From Sandaracinaceae bacterium (GTDB taxonomy: Bacteria; Myxococcota_A; Polyangia; Polyangiales; Sandaracinaceae), in contig JACKEC010000018.1 of NCBI GenBank assembly GCA_020633195.1, forward strand, positions 1 through 64,000: a stretch of 64,000 nt of DNA, in the 5' to 3' direction. Every line of letters begins with the position of its first letter. The stretch's first letter is position 1. A program made the translations under genes and the position numbers. The notes below the pieces were generated by a model that was not told where the DNA came from, did not search any database, and saw only the letters and a list, made by a program, of their open reading frames with translations. Below are positions 8,501-17,674 of this stretch, one piece after another.

Positions 8501-10318
8501 GACGACGAGCTCAAGATGGTCCTCTGGGAGGAGTCCGCGGCGGTCCTGATGGACGCGCTGCACCAGGACGACCGCGCCGAGCGGCGCCTCCGCCGCGTGC
8601 TCGCGATCGACGCGCGCCGGCCCATCGCCTACGGCCGCCTCCACGACCTCCTCGCCGAGCGCGAGGACGATCAGGGCCTCCTCGGGCTCGTGACCGCGCG
8701 CATCGCGCTCCTCGACGATCCGGAGGAGCTCACCAAGCTCTACTACGAGCAAGCTCGCTTGCTCCGCTCGATCGGCCTCCGCGAGGAGGCGCTCAACTCC
8801 CTCGACAACCTCCTGATGCTCGACGAGAGCCACGTCGGCGGCCTCGCGCTGATGGTCGAGGTCCAGGTCCAGGCCGAGAACTGGCGCGGCGCGGTGGACG
8901 CGCTGCAGATGCTCGCGGGCGCCGACGACGTCCCCGGCGGGCAGCGACGCATCGCGCGGCTCGGCGCGGCGGACTTCCTCGACAACCGCCTCGGCGACAC
9001 CGAGGGGGCGCTCGCGGAGCTCGGCGCGTTGCACGCGGCGGGGCTCGCCGACCTCGAGATCTACGAGCGGATGGCGACCCTCGCGGAGCGGCTCGGTCAG
9101 CACGACGCGGCCGTCGAGGCGCTCGGCCACGCGGTGGAGAACGCGCCGAGCGCGAACATCGCGGCCCGGCTCGAGCGGCGCGCGGGCGCCCTCCACGCCG
9201 AGGAGCGGCTCGACGTGCCCGCCGCGATCGATGCGTACCAGCGCGCGTTGGCGCTGACCCCGATCGACGTCCGCGCCGGTGAGTCGCTCGCGAAGCTCCT
9301 GCAGGGCGACCAGCGCGTGCAGATGAGCCTGCACTTCGAGCGGAGCCTCCGTCAGGCGCTCGGGCGCGACCCGCTCGACGCGAAGCTGCTGCGCTCGCTC
9401 GCGCGGGCCGGCGCCTGGCGCGAGGACGGAGCGCTGCAGGACGCGGTGCTCGGGATCCTCGTCGCGGTCGGCCTCGCCAACGAGCAGGAGATCGCCGCGT
9501 GGCGCTCGATGCCGCCCCGGTTCGCCCCGCACGCCGCGCTCGACGACGCGGGCCTCGCGCAGCTCGCGACCCACGGGATGAGCTCGCCCGCGCATCGGCT
9601 CGCCGTCGCGCTCGCCGAGTCGGCCGAGGAGATGGACGGCCTCGAGCCCTCCGGCTTCGGGCTCGGGCGCGGCGATCAGGTCAAGACGGACACCCCGCTG
9701 CGCAGCGAGCTGCGGCTCCTGTCGGGGATGTTCGGGCTCCCCGAGGCGGAGCTCTTCCAGGGCGGGAGCGAGCCGCAGCGCCTCGATCTCGCGCCCCGCT
9801 ACAAGGGCAAGGCGACATGGATCGCCGGCCCGGGCGTCGGCCCCGGCCTCACCCCGGATCAGCGCTTCACCGCGGGCTGGCTCGCGCTCGGCGCGCGCCT
9901 CGGTGTCACCCCGTTCGTCCGGCGCGGCCCGATGGGCGCCGCGATCGCCATCTTCGCGGCCGCCGACGCCGCCGAGTCGCCCTTGCCCGCTGGGCAGGGT
10001 CGGCCCGCGATGGAGGACACGAAGAAGCGCATGTACAAGGCGATGCCCCGACGCGTCCGCAAGTCGCTCCCGGAGCTCCTCGCGGCGCTCGGCGATGACG
10101 GCCGGAGCATCGACATGTGGACGCTGGACCTCTCGCGCACGGTCCACCGCGGCGGCCTCCTCGCGGCCAACGATCCCGCGGTCGGCCTCGGGCGCGTCCT
10201 GGGTCGGGCGCCCGATCCGGAGAGCGTGCGCGCCTCGGGCGACGCGCTCGACCTCGTCTATTTCTGGTTGTCGCCGGAGTGCTGCGCGCTCCGTCGGCGG
10301 CTCGGGTTGGTGTCGTGA
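5576..10318 (+). CDS. Giant tetratricopeptide-repeat protein
   Basis: 1580 aa, no signal peptide or membrane helix seen, so probably cytoplasmic. Almost all of it is alpha-helical repeats rich in Ala, Leu, Glu and Arg with TPR spacing, for example ALRAGLAADPGS, LYDEALGVQPNDP and AYQRALALTPIDV. The last 230 residues differ: a DLAPRYKGKATWIAGP segment, then a region around DQRFTAGWLALGARL that resembles the end of the next protein. TPR arrays bind other proteins; no enzymatic motif is visible. The ATG at 5576 gives MTTTEERIEALRAEL. The stop overlaps the GTG of the next gene by 4 bp, implying coupled synthesis of two related scaffolds. Partners unknown. Confidence 0.85.
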   Translation: MTTTEERIEALRAELEATADSGRRAVVQYEIGHLAQHELGNEAQAVREYLQAYNHDPQFRPPLIALVALFERRRSTKNLLRLYDAEARSATNAREAASALANRAVLMSDQLEEADESLKLFKTAFEQAAEAPDLALLLEHELLSRGQTKAALEITAARADMVNDPNLSSLLRLEVARAKEADGDIDGAIAAVRGALATPAARWRALSELERITRAADRPNELAATLEALGKLARAAGRGEDRGQQSGAFAIQRFEDEAAASARAAALFREAARLRNTVLADPEGARRLYDEALGVQPNDPLLRYERMLACELAGDVDAAAEEATRFLEAGAEGALAASLHFRLAEQAQAQGDSDRALEALRAGLAADPGSVVIRTMLDDLVRATGELKAAHAGLLDAAGRAEGDAKAFAFWEAGDLAAYQLGDAEAARLGYLAAAEAAKDPTPMLREGFAASLRLGDAEGAKRFVDALLARELDDEERGALLRDSLELTRLVLEDREAGQATMQAALEAQAARQWAPDLARIGAAADDDLAMLARAHKMLAERSADDETTAAHLCAAARAQARAGDDDAAVESLRAALVASPSHPYAMALLEEVLRARGDAEEVVRLLREAAEQSDKPRAAETRLLLAGAAAEAADDFDRAVQTYEEAAERSPFSLAPVLAIRRMAEAQNDSALLLRALEGLSQREIASGSPGRHTLALAEHYDLISGKPELAEEPLREALRGKMALAAAVDLALVPIHGGDATRLSGLSRLLERAGPEAKPGMLREAAGAALAVGDHERAQALITELRDVAPRDRWASLGALRLAALDPTKRAARADAWKSLGRATDDPAAAAELINHGLRAQAMSDASAESDAVDDAVMVAYEVVSMAPESLHSAVALDEALSAGDDPEGRAEAMTGWAAHAGAAGRASLDLAHGRALAAAGRPQDALALLLKVAATDADDLASWDAIRVCARDAGAWEPLVEACDRMAHLVEDDELKMVLWEESAAVLMDALHQDDRAERRLRRVLAIDARRPIAYGRLHDLLAEREDDQGLLGLVTARIALLDDPEELTKLYYEQARLLRSIGLREEALNSLDNLLMLDESHVGGLALMVEVQVQAENWRGAVDALQMLAGADDVPGGQRRIARLGAADFLDNRLGDTEGALAELGALHAAGLADLEIYERMATLAERLGQHDAAVEALGHAVENAPSANIAARLERRAGALHAEERLDVPAAIDAYQRALALTPIDVRAGESLAKLLQGDQRVQMSLHFERSLRQALGRDPLDAKLLRSLARAGAWREDGALQDAVLGILVAVGLANEQEIAAWRSMPPRFAPHAALDDAGLAQLATHGMSSPAHRLAVALAESAEEMDGLEPSGFGLGRGDQVKTDTPLRSELRLLSGMFGLPEAELFQGGSEPQRLDLAPRYKGKATWIAGPGVGPGLTPDQRFTAGWLALGARLGVTPFVRRGPMGAAIAIFAAADAAESPLPAGQGRPAMEDTKKRMYKAMPRRVRKSLPELLAALGDDGRSIDMWTLDLSRTVHRGGLLAANDPAVGLGRVLGRAPDPESVRASGDALDLVYFWLSPECCALRRRLGLVS

Positions 10319-13300
10319 GCACGGACGACGAAGACGGATTCGATCTCGACGATCTGAACCTCGACGAGTGGGTCGACGACCTCGACGCGCACGCCGAGGC
10401 CGAGGCCGCGCCGATGCCGCAGCGCTCCGAGGCGCGCCCGCTCTACGAGCCCCCGTCGCCCGCCGACTTCTCGCGGCAGTCGCGGCCCGTGCCGATCCAG
10501 GAGCTCGACTACGGCGACGACGACGACGACGACGACGAGATGGAGTCGACGCGGATCGCGCAGATCCCGCAGGAGCTGATCAACTCGCTCGTCAGCCCCG
10601 AGAAGCAGCGCGAGACCGCGCGGCCGCCGGCGATGCCCGCGGTCGAGTCGGGGTCGTCGAAGAAGGTCGACATCGATCTCGACGGGCTGCTCGACGACCT
10701 CTCGTCGGAGCCGCCCGCCGCGGCCGAGGCCGCACCCGCGGCGCCCTCGCCGGCCCCCACCGACGACGACGACGCGGAGCTCGACCCCTTCTCCGACATC
10801 GACGACGACGAGGACGTCGTCTCCAGCTTCGCGCCGCCGAAGCGCGCGAGCCTCGCCTCGGACGCCGCGGTCCTCGGGCTCGAGGAGGCCGAGCTCCGCG
10901 ACCTCGACGACAAGCGCGCGAGCGACGACGTGCTCGGGCTCGACGACGCGCCGCCGGCCTCGCCCCCCGCGACCGCGGAGGCGCCGTCTCTGCCGACCCC
11001 GCCGAAGCCGCGCGCCCCGCTCAAGGGCAAGCTCGGCGCGCTCTCGGAGCGCCTGCGCCCGCGCGGTGGCGCGGCTGACGGCGCGCCGCAGCCGCCGAAG
11101 CCCCCGCCTCCGGGCATCCCGCGGCCGGGCTTCCCCAAGCCCGGCGGGAAGCTCCCCCCGCTGCCGCGTCCCGGTCAGCTGCCGCTGCGCAAGCCGGGCG
11201 CCCTCCCCCCGCTGCCCCGCCCCGGCGCGCTCGGGTCGATCCCTCGCCCGGCGATCCCGCGGCCGCCCGCGCCCACCGCCGAGCCGCCGGAGGAGACACC
11301 CGAGGAGACGCCCGAGGCGATCGCGGACGCCCCCGAGCCGTCGAGCGACGACCGCGTCACGCCGGTGCCGACCGCGGAGCCCAAGCCCGCGGCCAACCTC
11401 GACGCGGATCTGGACGACCTCCTCGAGTCCAGCCCGCCGCCGACCGCGGCCCCGGAGCCGGAGCCGGAGCCAGAGGCCGACGCGGCGCCGGCCGACGACG
11501 ACGAGGCGCCCGAGCCCGTCATCGCCGACGACGAAGACGACGACGGCCCCGCGCTGTCCGCCGAGGAAGAAGACGACGACGACGGCGTCGTCATCTCCGC
11601 CGACGCCGACGACGACGGCCCCGCGCTGTCCACCGAGGAAGAGGACGACGACGACGGCGTCATCATCTCGTCGGACGACGACGCGGAGAGCGGCGAGATG
11701 CTCGTCGGCGGCGACGCCGACGACGAGGAGTGGGACGAGGACGAGCTCGCCGCGATCGAGGCCGCGGAGGCCGAGCTCGCGGCGGCCGAGGCGGACCGCG
11801 GCGCCGAAGCGGCGCGCCGGTCGGTGCGCAGCCGCAAGCCGCGCGACGAGCACTTCCCGATGGTGGGCGGCAGCGCGGACGCGCTGCGCCTGCGGCGCCG
11901 CCTGCTCGAGAAGATGTCGGAGGCCCGCGAGGGCGCGCTCGCGGCGCGGCTCCTCGACGCCGCCGCGGAGCTCGCCGAGCAGCTCGGTGAGGCCGACGAC
12001 GCGCGCGCGCTGTACGAGCGGGCGCTCGCCGCGGCGCCGGACGACGTGGTCGCCCTGCGGGCGCTGCGTCGGGACGCCGTCCGCCGCCAGGACTGGGCGC
12101 GGCTCGGCGCGCTCCTCCAGACGGAGGCCCGGCTCGACCTGTCGCCCCTCGAGGTCGCGACCGCGTGGACCGGCCTGGCCGAGCTCCACCTCTCGCGCGA
12201 CGACGACGCGGCCGCCGCGGAGAAGGCCGCGCGCGCGGCGCTGGCCGTGCACCCCACCTCGGTCGTCGCCTCGCTGCTCCTCGCCGAGGCGCGCTGGCGG
12301 CAGGGCAAGGCCGCCGAGGCCCTCGAGCCGCTCGCCGCGGCCCGTCAGATCTGGGACGACCCGGACGCGCGCGCCGCGCTCGCGATCGAAGAGGCGCGCA
12401 CGAAGGAGTCGGCGGGTGACCGCGAGGGCGCGCGCGAGCTGTTCACGTGGGCCAACGAGGTCGACCCCGAGGCGCTCGACGGCTGGTTCGGCCGCGCGCG
12501 CACGTCGAGCCGCAAGGACGCCGATCCGAAGGGAGCCGCCGAGGCGCTCGAGACCATCGCCGCGTACTGCGAGGGCACCCCGCTCGGCGAGGCGATCCTC
12601 ACGCGCGCGAGCCACGTCGCGACGAGCCTGCTCGGAGATCCGATGCTCGGCGTGCGCCTCCTCGAGGGGGCCACCGGCGTCGCGGCGCTCCAGGCCCGCG
12701 CCGAGGCGGCGCTGCGCACGGAGACCCGCGCGCTGTGGGTCACCACCGTCGAGGCGTGGGCGAGCGCCGCCGGCGGCACCGACCGAGCGCTGGCCCTCGT
12801 CCGCCTCGCGGAGATCCGCGCGTCGCAGGGCGACCTCGACGGCGCGGAGGCCGCGCTGCGCGACGCCGCGCTCGCCGACGGGAGCCTCGGGACCATCCGC
12901 GTCGTCCGCGAGCTGATCGCGCGCCGGAGCGGCGACCTCGAGCGCCTCGTCGAGGCCTCCTCCGGCGGCGGCGCGCTCGCCCGCGCGGCGCGCATCGCCC
13001 GCGACAGGGAGTCTCTCAACCTCGAGCGCGAGCTCCTCGACAAGGCCGTCGCCGAGGGCCAGTCCCTCGTCGCCGCGGACGTGCTGGATCTCGACGTGGC
13101 GGCGGCGCAGGGCGACGACACGGGCATCGACGTCGCGCTCCGGCGCCAGGCCGATCGCGTGCCGCCCGAGCAGCGGATCGGCTCGCTCCTCGTGATGGCG
13201 GAGCGCGCGATCGACCGCGACCAGCTCGAGGCCGCCGAGGCGATCCTCTCCGAGGCGCGGCAGATCCTGCCGGGCGACCCGCTCGTGCTGCGTCCGCTGG

Positions 13301-16300
13301 GTCGGCTCGCGCTCCGGCGCGACGCCGTCGAGGCGGCCGCGCTGTGGCTCGAGGAGGCGAGCGTCAGCGCGAGCTCGCGCTCCGCGTACGCGGCGACGCA
13401 GGCGGGGCGGATCCTCCACGCGGCGGGCAGCGACTCGATCGGCGCATACCGGCGCGCGCTCGAGGCGGTGACAGGCTACCGCCCGGCCGCCTGGGCCCTG
13501 CGCCCCGTCGCGATGGAGGCCGGCGACGCGCTCACGCTCGGCGAGCTGTACGAGCAGCTCGCGGACACCGCCCCCAGCGCCGAGAACGAGGCGGGCCACC
13601 TGGTCCGCGGCGCGCTGCTCCGCGCCGAGGCCGATCCCGCGGGCGCCGGCGGGCTGCTCGAGCGCGCGCGGACGAAGACGCCCGAGGACGCCGTCCTGCA
13701 AAGCCTCTTGCTCCGTCTCGCCGGGACGACCTCGCCCGCGGAGCGCGCGAAGATGCTCGTGTCGGCGTCCGAGCACGCGCCCGCCGATCTCGCGCGCGTG
13801 TTCCGGCTGCAGGCCGCCGCGGCGTTCGAAGAGGCTGGCGACGCGACGAGCGCGGCCGCGCAGTACCGGACCGTGGCGGGCACCCACCCCGACGATCCCT
13901 TCGTGCTCGCGGCGCTCGACCGGGTCGAGGTCGCGGCCGACGAGGTCGCGCGGGTCGCGAGCCGGTACGTCGACGCCGTGAAGGCGGCGGAGTCGGACGA
14001 GGCGAAGGCCGCCGCCCTCGAGGCGCTCGCGCGGCTCGACCTCGAGCAGCGCAAGGACCCCGCGAGCGCGGTGCTGTCGCTGCAGGCCCTCCTCGAGGTC
14101 GCCCCCGGCCACCTCCCGAGCCTCCGCACCCTGCAGCGCTACTTCGCGATCCAGAAGCGCGTCGAGGACGAGGCGGCTGTCGTCTCGGGGATCGCGCGGC
14201 ACGTGCAGGACGGCGCCGACGTCACCGCGCACCTCCGGCTCGCGCATCGCCTCATCATGGCGAACCCGGAGACGCCCGGCGACGCGACCGACGACCTCCT
14301 CATGGAGACCGCCGAACGGGCCGACCTCGACCTCTGGCTCGCCCCGCGGCTCCTCGAAGTGGCGCGCGCGCGAAGCGATCTGAAGCAGCAGCGCCGCGCC
14401 ATCCAGGCGATCGCGAACCTCCTCGGCGCGGCCGACGAGCGGGCCGCGTCCCGGCTCCGCGCCTCCGAGCTCGAAGAGGGCGAGGCGCGGCTCGAGCTGC
14501 TGCGCGACGCCGCGCACTCGTCGCCCACGCACCCCCGCGCTGGCGAGCTGCTCGCGCGCGCCTGCGAAGAGGCCGGCGACCGGAAGGGCGCGGCCGAGGC
14601 GTGGGAGCTCGCGGGCGACGCGTCGGCGGTCCCCACGCACGCGGCCAAGGCGTTCCACGCGGCCGGCGTCCTCTGGCAGGAGCTCGGCGACCCGGAGCGC
14701 GCCGCGGCGGCCCTGACGCGCGCGAGCGAGCGGGACGTCACCTACGCCGACGTCTTCGATCGCCTCCGGGAGCTGCTCACGAAGGCGGGCGACAAGGCCG
14801 GCCTCGCGGACCTCTACGCGGCGCGGCTCGCGGTCGGCGGCGACGACGAGGCGGTCTTCGACCTCTACATGAAGCAAGCGGACCTGCGGACGCAGATCCA
14901 CGATCTCGCCGGCGCGAAGGCGGCGCTCCGCTCGGCGCTCGCGCTCCGCTCGGAGGACGTGGTCGCCCTCCGCAAGCTCGCGGACATCAGCCTCGAGGAC
15001 GAGGACTGGCGCGGCGCGGCCGAGGTGCTGATCCGCATCGCCCGCATCCGCAAGGAGCGCGAGGAGCTCCGCTGGGTGTTCTTCACGCTGGGCGACATCT
15101 ACGACCGGCACATGCCCGACCCGCGCCGCGCGGAGGCCGCGTACCTGCGGGTGCTCAAGCTCTTCCCGCGCGACCTGCCCGCGATGGAGCGCCTCGCCGC
15201 GCTCTACGAGGGTCAGAAGGTCCACGACAAGGCCGCCGAGGTGCTCGAGGAGCTGTCGAAGGCCGAGGTCGATCCGGAGCGCAACCGCGCGCACCGCCTC
15301 CGGCTCGCGGCGCTCTACGAGGCCGCGGGCGACGCGCGCAAGACCGAGGCGACCCTCGAGGAGGCGCGCCGCAACGCGGCGACGGATCTCGTGGTGGTCC
15401 GCGAGCTCGCGGACTTCTACCAGCGACAGAACGCGACGAACGCGCTCGCGATGCACCTGCGCCGCGCGGTGAACGACTTCCGCCACGCGATCGAGTCGGA
15501 CCTGGGCGACGCCGCGGCGTGGCCGGGCCTCATCGAGGTGCTGCGCTGGGGCAACCAGACCGACGCCGCGGCGGTCGCCGCGTCGGCCGCGCAGGCGCTC
15601 GGGATCGTGGACGTGGAGCTCGCGAAGCTCGTCGACGCCCGGGGCGGCGCCGAGGGGACCGGCCAGCGCGCCGCGACCGACATGCTCGACGAGCTCCTCG
15701 CGCCGCCGCTCCTGAACGCGCCGACGCGCGCGGTCTTCGGGATCGCGGGCGAGGCCCTCGAGAAGGCGCTCCCGCTCGATCTCAACGCCTACCGCGCCGA
15801 GAAGATCCAGCGCCGCGACACCACCATCCGCCCGCTCGCGGTCGAGGTCGCGCGGTGGTTCGGGATCCCGGACGTCGAGCTGTACGTGACCGCCGCCGCG
15901 CCGCGCGTGTGCGTCCCGGTCTACAGCAACCCCTGCACGATCCTCTTCGGGACCGAGCTGCTCTCGATGACCGACGACCGCGAGAAGATGTTCGTCGTCG
16001 CGCGCGCGCTCAAGATCGCCAAGGCGCAGCTCTCGATCGTCGTCCGCGCGCAGCCGAGCGAGGTCGTCGCGCTCCTCGGCGGGCTCGTGCACAGCTACGA
16101 CCCACACCACATGCCGCCGGGCGTCGATCCGGCGCACGTCGAGGAGGCCGCGCGGCGCGTCACCAAGAACGTGCAGCGGCGCGGCCGCGACGAGCTCGGG
16201 CCGCTCGTCTTCGAGATGGCGGGTCGCCCCGGCTACGACCCCGCGCAGCTCGCGATGGCGGCCTCGCAGTGGGGCAACCGCGTCGCGCTCATCGCGTCCG

Positions 16301-16485
16301 GGTCCGCGCCCGCCGCGGTCACCGCGCTCGCGAAGCTCAGCGGCGAGCGCGACCTGCCCGCCGATCCGACGGCGCGCATCGCGATGGTGCAGCGCTTCGC
16401 CGAGGCCGCGCAGCTCCTGCGGTTCGCCATCTCCGACGTCCACTTCGACGCCCGCCAGCGCCTCCGCGGCGGTCCCGGAGCGTGA
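10315..16485 (+). CDS. Giant TPR protein with acidic/proline-rich N-terminus and peptidase-like C-terminus
   Basis: 2056 aa starting at a GTG that overlaps the previous stop (GTGA). Residues 1-510 are low complexity: Asp/Glu runs, a Pro/Gly/Lys stretch (about 230-330) and two 24-aa acidic repeats (about 409-457). Residues 520-1780 are TPR-type repeats such as LYERALAAAPDD. The end has RRDTTIRPLAVEVARWFG, then a Pro-Val-Tyr-Ser-Asn-Pro segment near residue 1864 and TILFGTELLSM, which recall the beta strands and helix before the HExxH of M48 peptidases; here the helix reads REKMFVVARALKIAKA with no HExxH. The M48 link is inference. A cytoplasmic scaffold is likely; no catalytic role is supported. 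Confidence 0.85.
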   Translation: MSTDDEDGFDLDDLNLDEWVDDLDAHAEAEAAPMPQRSEARPLYEPPSPADFSRQSRPVPIQELDYGDDDDDDDEMESTRIAQIPQELINSLVSPEKQRETARPPAMPAVESGSSKKVDIDLDGLLDDLSSEPPAAAEAAPAAPSPAPTDDDDAELDPFSDIDDDEDVVSSFAPPKRASLASDAAVLGLEEAELRDLDDKRASDDVLGLDDAPPASPPATAEAPSLPTPPKPRAPLKGKLGALSERLRPRGGAADGAPQPPKPPPPGIPRPGFPKPGGKLPPLPRPGQLPLRKPGALPPLPRPGALGSIPRPAIPRPPAPTAEPPEETPEETPEAIADAPEPSSDDRVTPVPTAEPKPAANLDADLDDLLESSPPPTAAPEPEPEPEADAAPADDDEAPEPVIADDEDDDGPALSAEEEDDDDGVVISADADDDGPALSTEEEDDDDGVIISSDDDAESGEMLVGGDADDEEWDEDELAAIEAAEAELAAAEADRGAEAARRSVRSRKPRDEHFPMVGGSADALRLRRRLLEKMSEAREGALAARLLDAAAELAEQLGEADDARALYERALAAAPDDVVALRALRRDAVRRQDWARLGALLQTEARLDLSPLEVATAWTGLAELHLSRDDDAAAAEKAARAALAVHPTSVVASLLLAEARWRQGKAAEALEPLAAARQIWDDPDARAALAIEEARTKESAGDREGARELFTWANEVDPEALDGWFGRARTSSRKDADPKGAAEALETIAAYCEGTPLGEAILTRASHVATSLLGDPMLGVRLLEGATGVAALQARAEAALRTETRALWVTTVEAWASAAGGTDRALALVRLAEIRASQGDLDGAEAALRDAALADGSLGTIRVVRELIARRSGDLERLVEASSGGGALARAARIARDRESLNLERELLDKAVAEGQSLVAADVLDLDVAAAQGDDTGIDVALRRQADRVPPEQRIGSLLVMAERAIDRDQLEAAEAILSEARQILPGDPLVLRPLGRLALRRDAVEAAALWLEEASVSASSRSAYAATQAGRILHAAGSDSIGAYRRALEAVTGYRPAAWALRPVAMEAGDALTLGELYEQLADTAPSAENEAGHLVRGALLRAEADPAGAGGLLERARTKTPEDAVLQSLLLRLAGTTSPAERAKMLVSASEHAPADLARVFRLQAAAAFEEAGDATSAAAQYRTVAGTHPDDPFVLAALDRVEVAADEVARVASRYVDAVKAAESDEAKAAALEALARLDLEQRKDPASAVLSLQALLEVAPGHLPSLRTLQRYFAIQKRVEDEAAVVSGIARHVQDGADVTAHLRLAHRLIMANPETPGDATDDLLMETAERADLDLWLAPRLLEVARARSDLKQQRRAIQAIANLLGAADERAASRLRASELEEGEARLELLRDAAHSSPTHPRAGELLARACEEAGDRKGAAEAWELAGDASAVPTHAAKAFHAAGVLWQELGDPERAAAALTRASERDVTYADVFDRLRELLTKAGDKAGLADLYAARLAVGGDDEAVFDLYMKQADLRTQIHDLAGAKAALRSALALRSEDVVALRKLADISLEDEDWRGAAEVLIRIARIRKEREELRWVFFTLGDIYDRHMPDPRRAEAAYLRVLKLFPRDLPAMERLAALYEGQKVHDKAAEVLEELSKAEVDPERNRAHRLRLAALYEAAGDARKTEATLEEARRNAATDLVVVRELADFYQRQNATNALAMHLRRAVNDFRHAIESDLGDAAAWPGLIEVLRWGNQTDAAAVAASAAQALGIVDVELAKLVDARGGAEGTGQRAATDMLDELLAPPLLNAPTRAVFGIAGEALEKALPLDLNAYRAEKIQRRDTTIRPLAVEVARWFGIPDVELYVTAAAPRVCVPVYSNPCTILFGTELLSMTDDREKMFVVARALKIAKAQLSIVVRAQPSEVVALLGGLVHSYDPHHMPPGVDPAHVEEAARRVTKNVQRRGRDELGPLVFEMAGRPGYDPAQLAMAASQWGNRVALIASGSAPAAVTALAKLSGERDLPADPTARIAMVQRFAEAAQLLRFAISDVHFDARQRLRGGPGA
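11542..11685 (+). repeat. Two tandem 72-bp coding repeats (acidic 24-aa unit)
   Basis: Inside the giant TPR gene, the segment encoding GPALSAEEEDDDDGVVIS is followed 72 bp later by a near copy, GPALSTEEEDDDDGVIIS. The unit is in frame, so copy number could change without breaking the gene. Confidence 0.8.
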
Positions 16486-16523
16486 CGTGAGCCCCCGCGC
16501 CAGCCGCGCCCTCGGAGGATGAG

Positions 16524-17132
16524 GTGCGGATCGGTCTACTGGGCCCGGCGGACGGGGACACGGAGGCCGCCCGCGAGGCGATCGAGTTCCTCCTCGGCGA
16601 CGTGGAGGTCGATCAGGCCATCTACCTCGGCGACGACAGAGACGCGCTCGAGTCCCTGCTCGAGCGGTGGGCCGAGGAGGTCTTCGGCGAGCGCCACGAC
16701 AACGAAGCTTTCTTGCGCCGCGCGGCCGAGGTCGCCGAGGAGGGCGACCCATTGGCCATCGAGGGCCTGCTCCACCGCGACGCGTGGGTCCGCAAGCTCG
16801 GGCGCATCCGGAGGCTGCCGGCCGCGCCCGCGCGCGCCATCGAGATGATCGCGGACCGGATCCTGATCGCGGTCCACGACAAGTCCATCCTCGACGAGGA
16901 GGACATCGCGAACGCGCAGGTCATCGTCTACGGGCGCTCCGACGAGGCCGAGATCCGCCGCTTCGGGAGCCGCTACTTCCTGACGCCGGGCCCCCTCACC
17001 GCGGGCCGCGTCGTCGTGCTCGAGACCGAGGGCGCGGGCGAGGTGGCCGCCGCCCTGTTCGAGACGACGGGCATCCCCGTGTGGCGCCAGACGCTCGCGC
17101 GGCGGACCGGGAAGGTGAGCGTCGTCCGATGA
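16524..17132 (+). CDS. Degenerate calcineurin-like phosphoesterase-fold protein
   Basis: 202 aa. It looks like a small YfcE/MJ0936-type metallophosphoesterase that has lost metal ligands. The opening MRIGLLGPADGD aligns with the usual SDxHG segment, and IYLGDD keeps the GD motif, but there is no GNHE or GHTH motif: the equivalent near residue 133 reads VIVYGRSDEAEIRR. The fold assignment is inference, and enzyme activity is doubtful. It starts at GTG 16524 with GGAGG about 8 nt upstream, 38 bp after the TPR gene, and its stop overlaps the nadD ATG (ATGA), so it belongs to the same operon. Confidence 0.7.
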   Translation: MRIGLLGPADGDTEAAREAIEFLLGDVEVDQAIYLGDDRDALESLLERWAEEVFGERHDNEAFLRRAAEVAEEGDPLAIEGLLHRDAWVRKLGRIRRLPAAPARAIEMIADRILIAVHDKSILDEEDIANAQVIVYGRSDEAEIRRFGSRYFLTPGPLTAGRVVVLETEGAGEVAAALFETTGIPVWRQTLARRTGKVSVVR

Positions 17133-17674
17133 GGACGGTCGCGCTCTTCGGCGGGAGCTTCGACCCGCCGCACCTCGGCCACGTGCTCGCCGCGACCTGG
17201 GTGCTCTCGACGAGCGCGGTCGACGAGCTGCTCGTGATGCCCGCCTTCGACCACGCCTTCGACAAGCCCCTCACCGCGTTCGAGCACCGGATGCGGATGG
17301 CCGCGCTCGCGTTCGCGCCGCTGCGCGCCGCCCGCGTCAGCGACCTCGAGGCGCGCCTCGGGGGCGAGAGCTACACCGTGCGCACGCTCGAGCACCTGCG
17401 CGCCGAGGAGCCCGACGCGGCCTGGCGGCTCGTCGTCGGCACCGACCTCGTCGCGAGCATCCCGCGCTGGCACCAGGGGCACCGCATCCCCGAGCTGTGC
17501 GAGCTTCTCGTGGTGGGGCGCGGCGGCTTCGCGCGAGGGGAAGAGGACCTGCTCATGCCCGAGGTGAGCTCCACGGAGGTGCGCCGGCGCCTGCGCGCGG
17601 GGGAGCCCGCCGACGCCCTCGTCCCCCACGCGGTCCTCGCCTACGCGGCCGAGCACGGGCTCTACGGCGAATGA
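17129..17674 (+). CDS. nadD: Nicotinate-nucleotide adenylyltransferase
   Basis: 181 aa. It joins ATP and nicotinate mononucleotide to make deamido-NAD in NAD synthesis. The nucleotidyltransferase motif FGGSFDPPHLGH is at the N-terminus, the central VVGTDL and WHQG segments are present, and SSTEVRRRL near the C-terminus is the second conserved motif. The family often has 190-215 residues, so this is a short member. Start and stop both overlap neighbours by 4 bp (ATGA). The usual partner rsfS/ybeB is not next to it; the following gene is a DUF2520 protein instead. Confidence 0.92.
   Translation: MRTVALFGGSFDPPHLGHVLAATWVLSTSAVDELLVMPAFDHAFDKPLTAFEHRMRMAALAFAPLRAARVSDLEARLGGESYTVRTLEHLRAEEPDAAWRLVVGTDLVASIPRWHQGHRIPELCELLVVGRGGFARGEEDLLMPEVSSTEVRRRLRAGEPADALVPHAVLAYAAEHGLYGE

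Noticed and set aside
5435..16752. Very long antisense open frames over the two TPR genes
   Set aside because: High GC removes stop codons from the other frames; the antisense translations are Arg/Glu/Val monotonous and lack any domain, while the plus frame shows TPR repeats.
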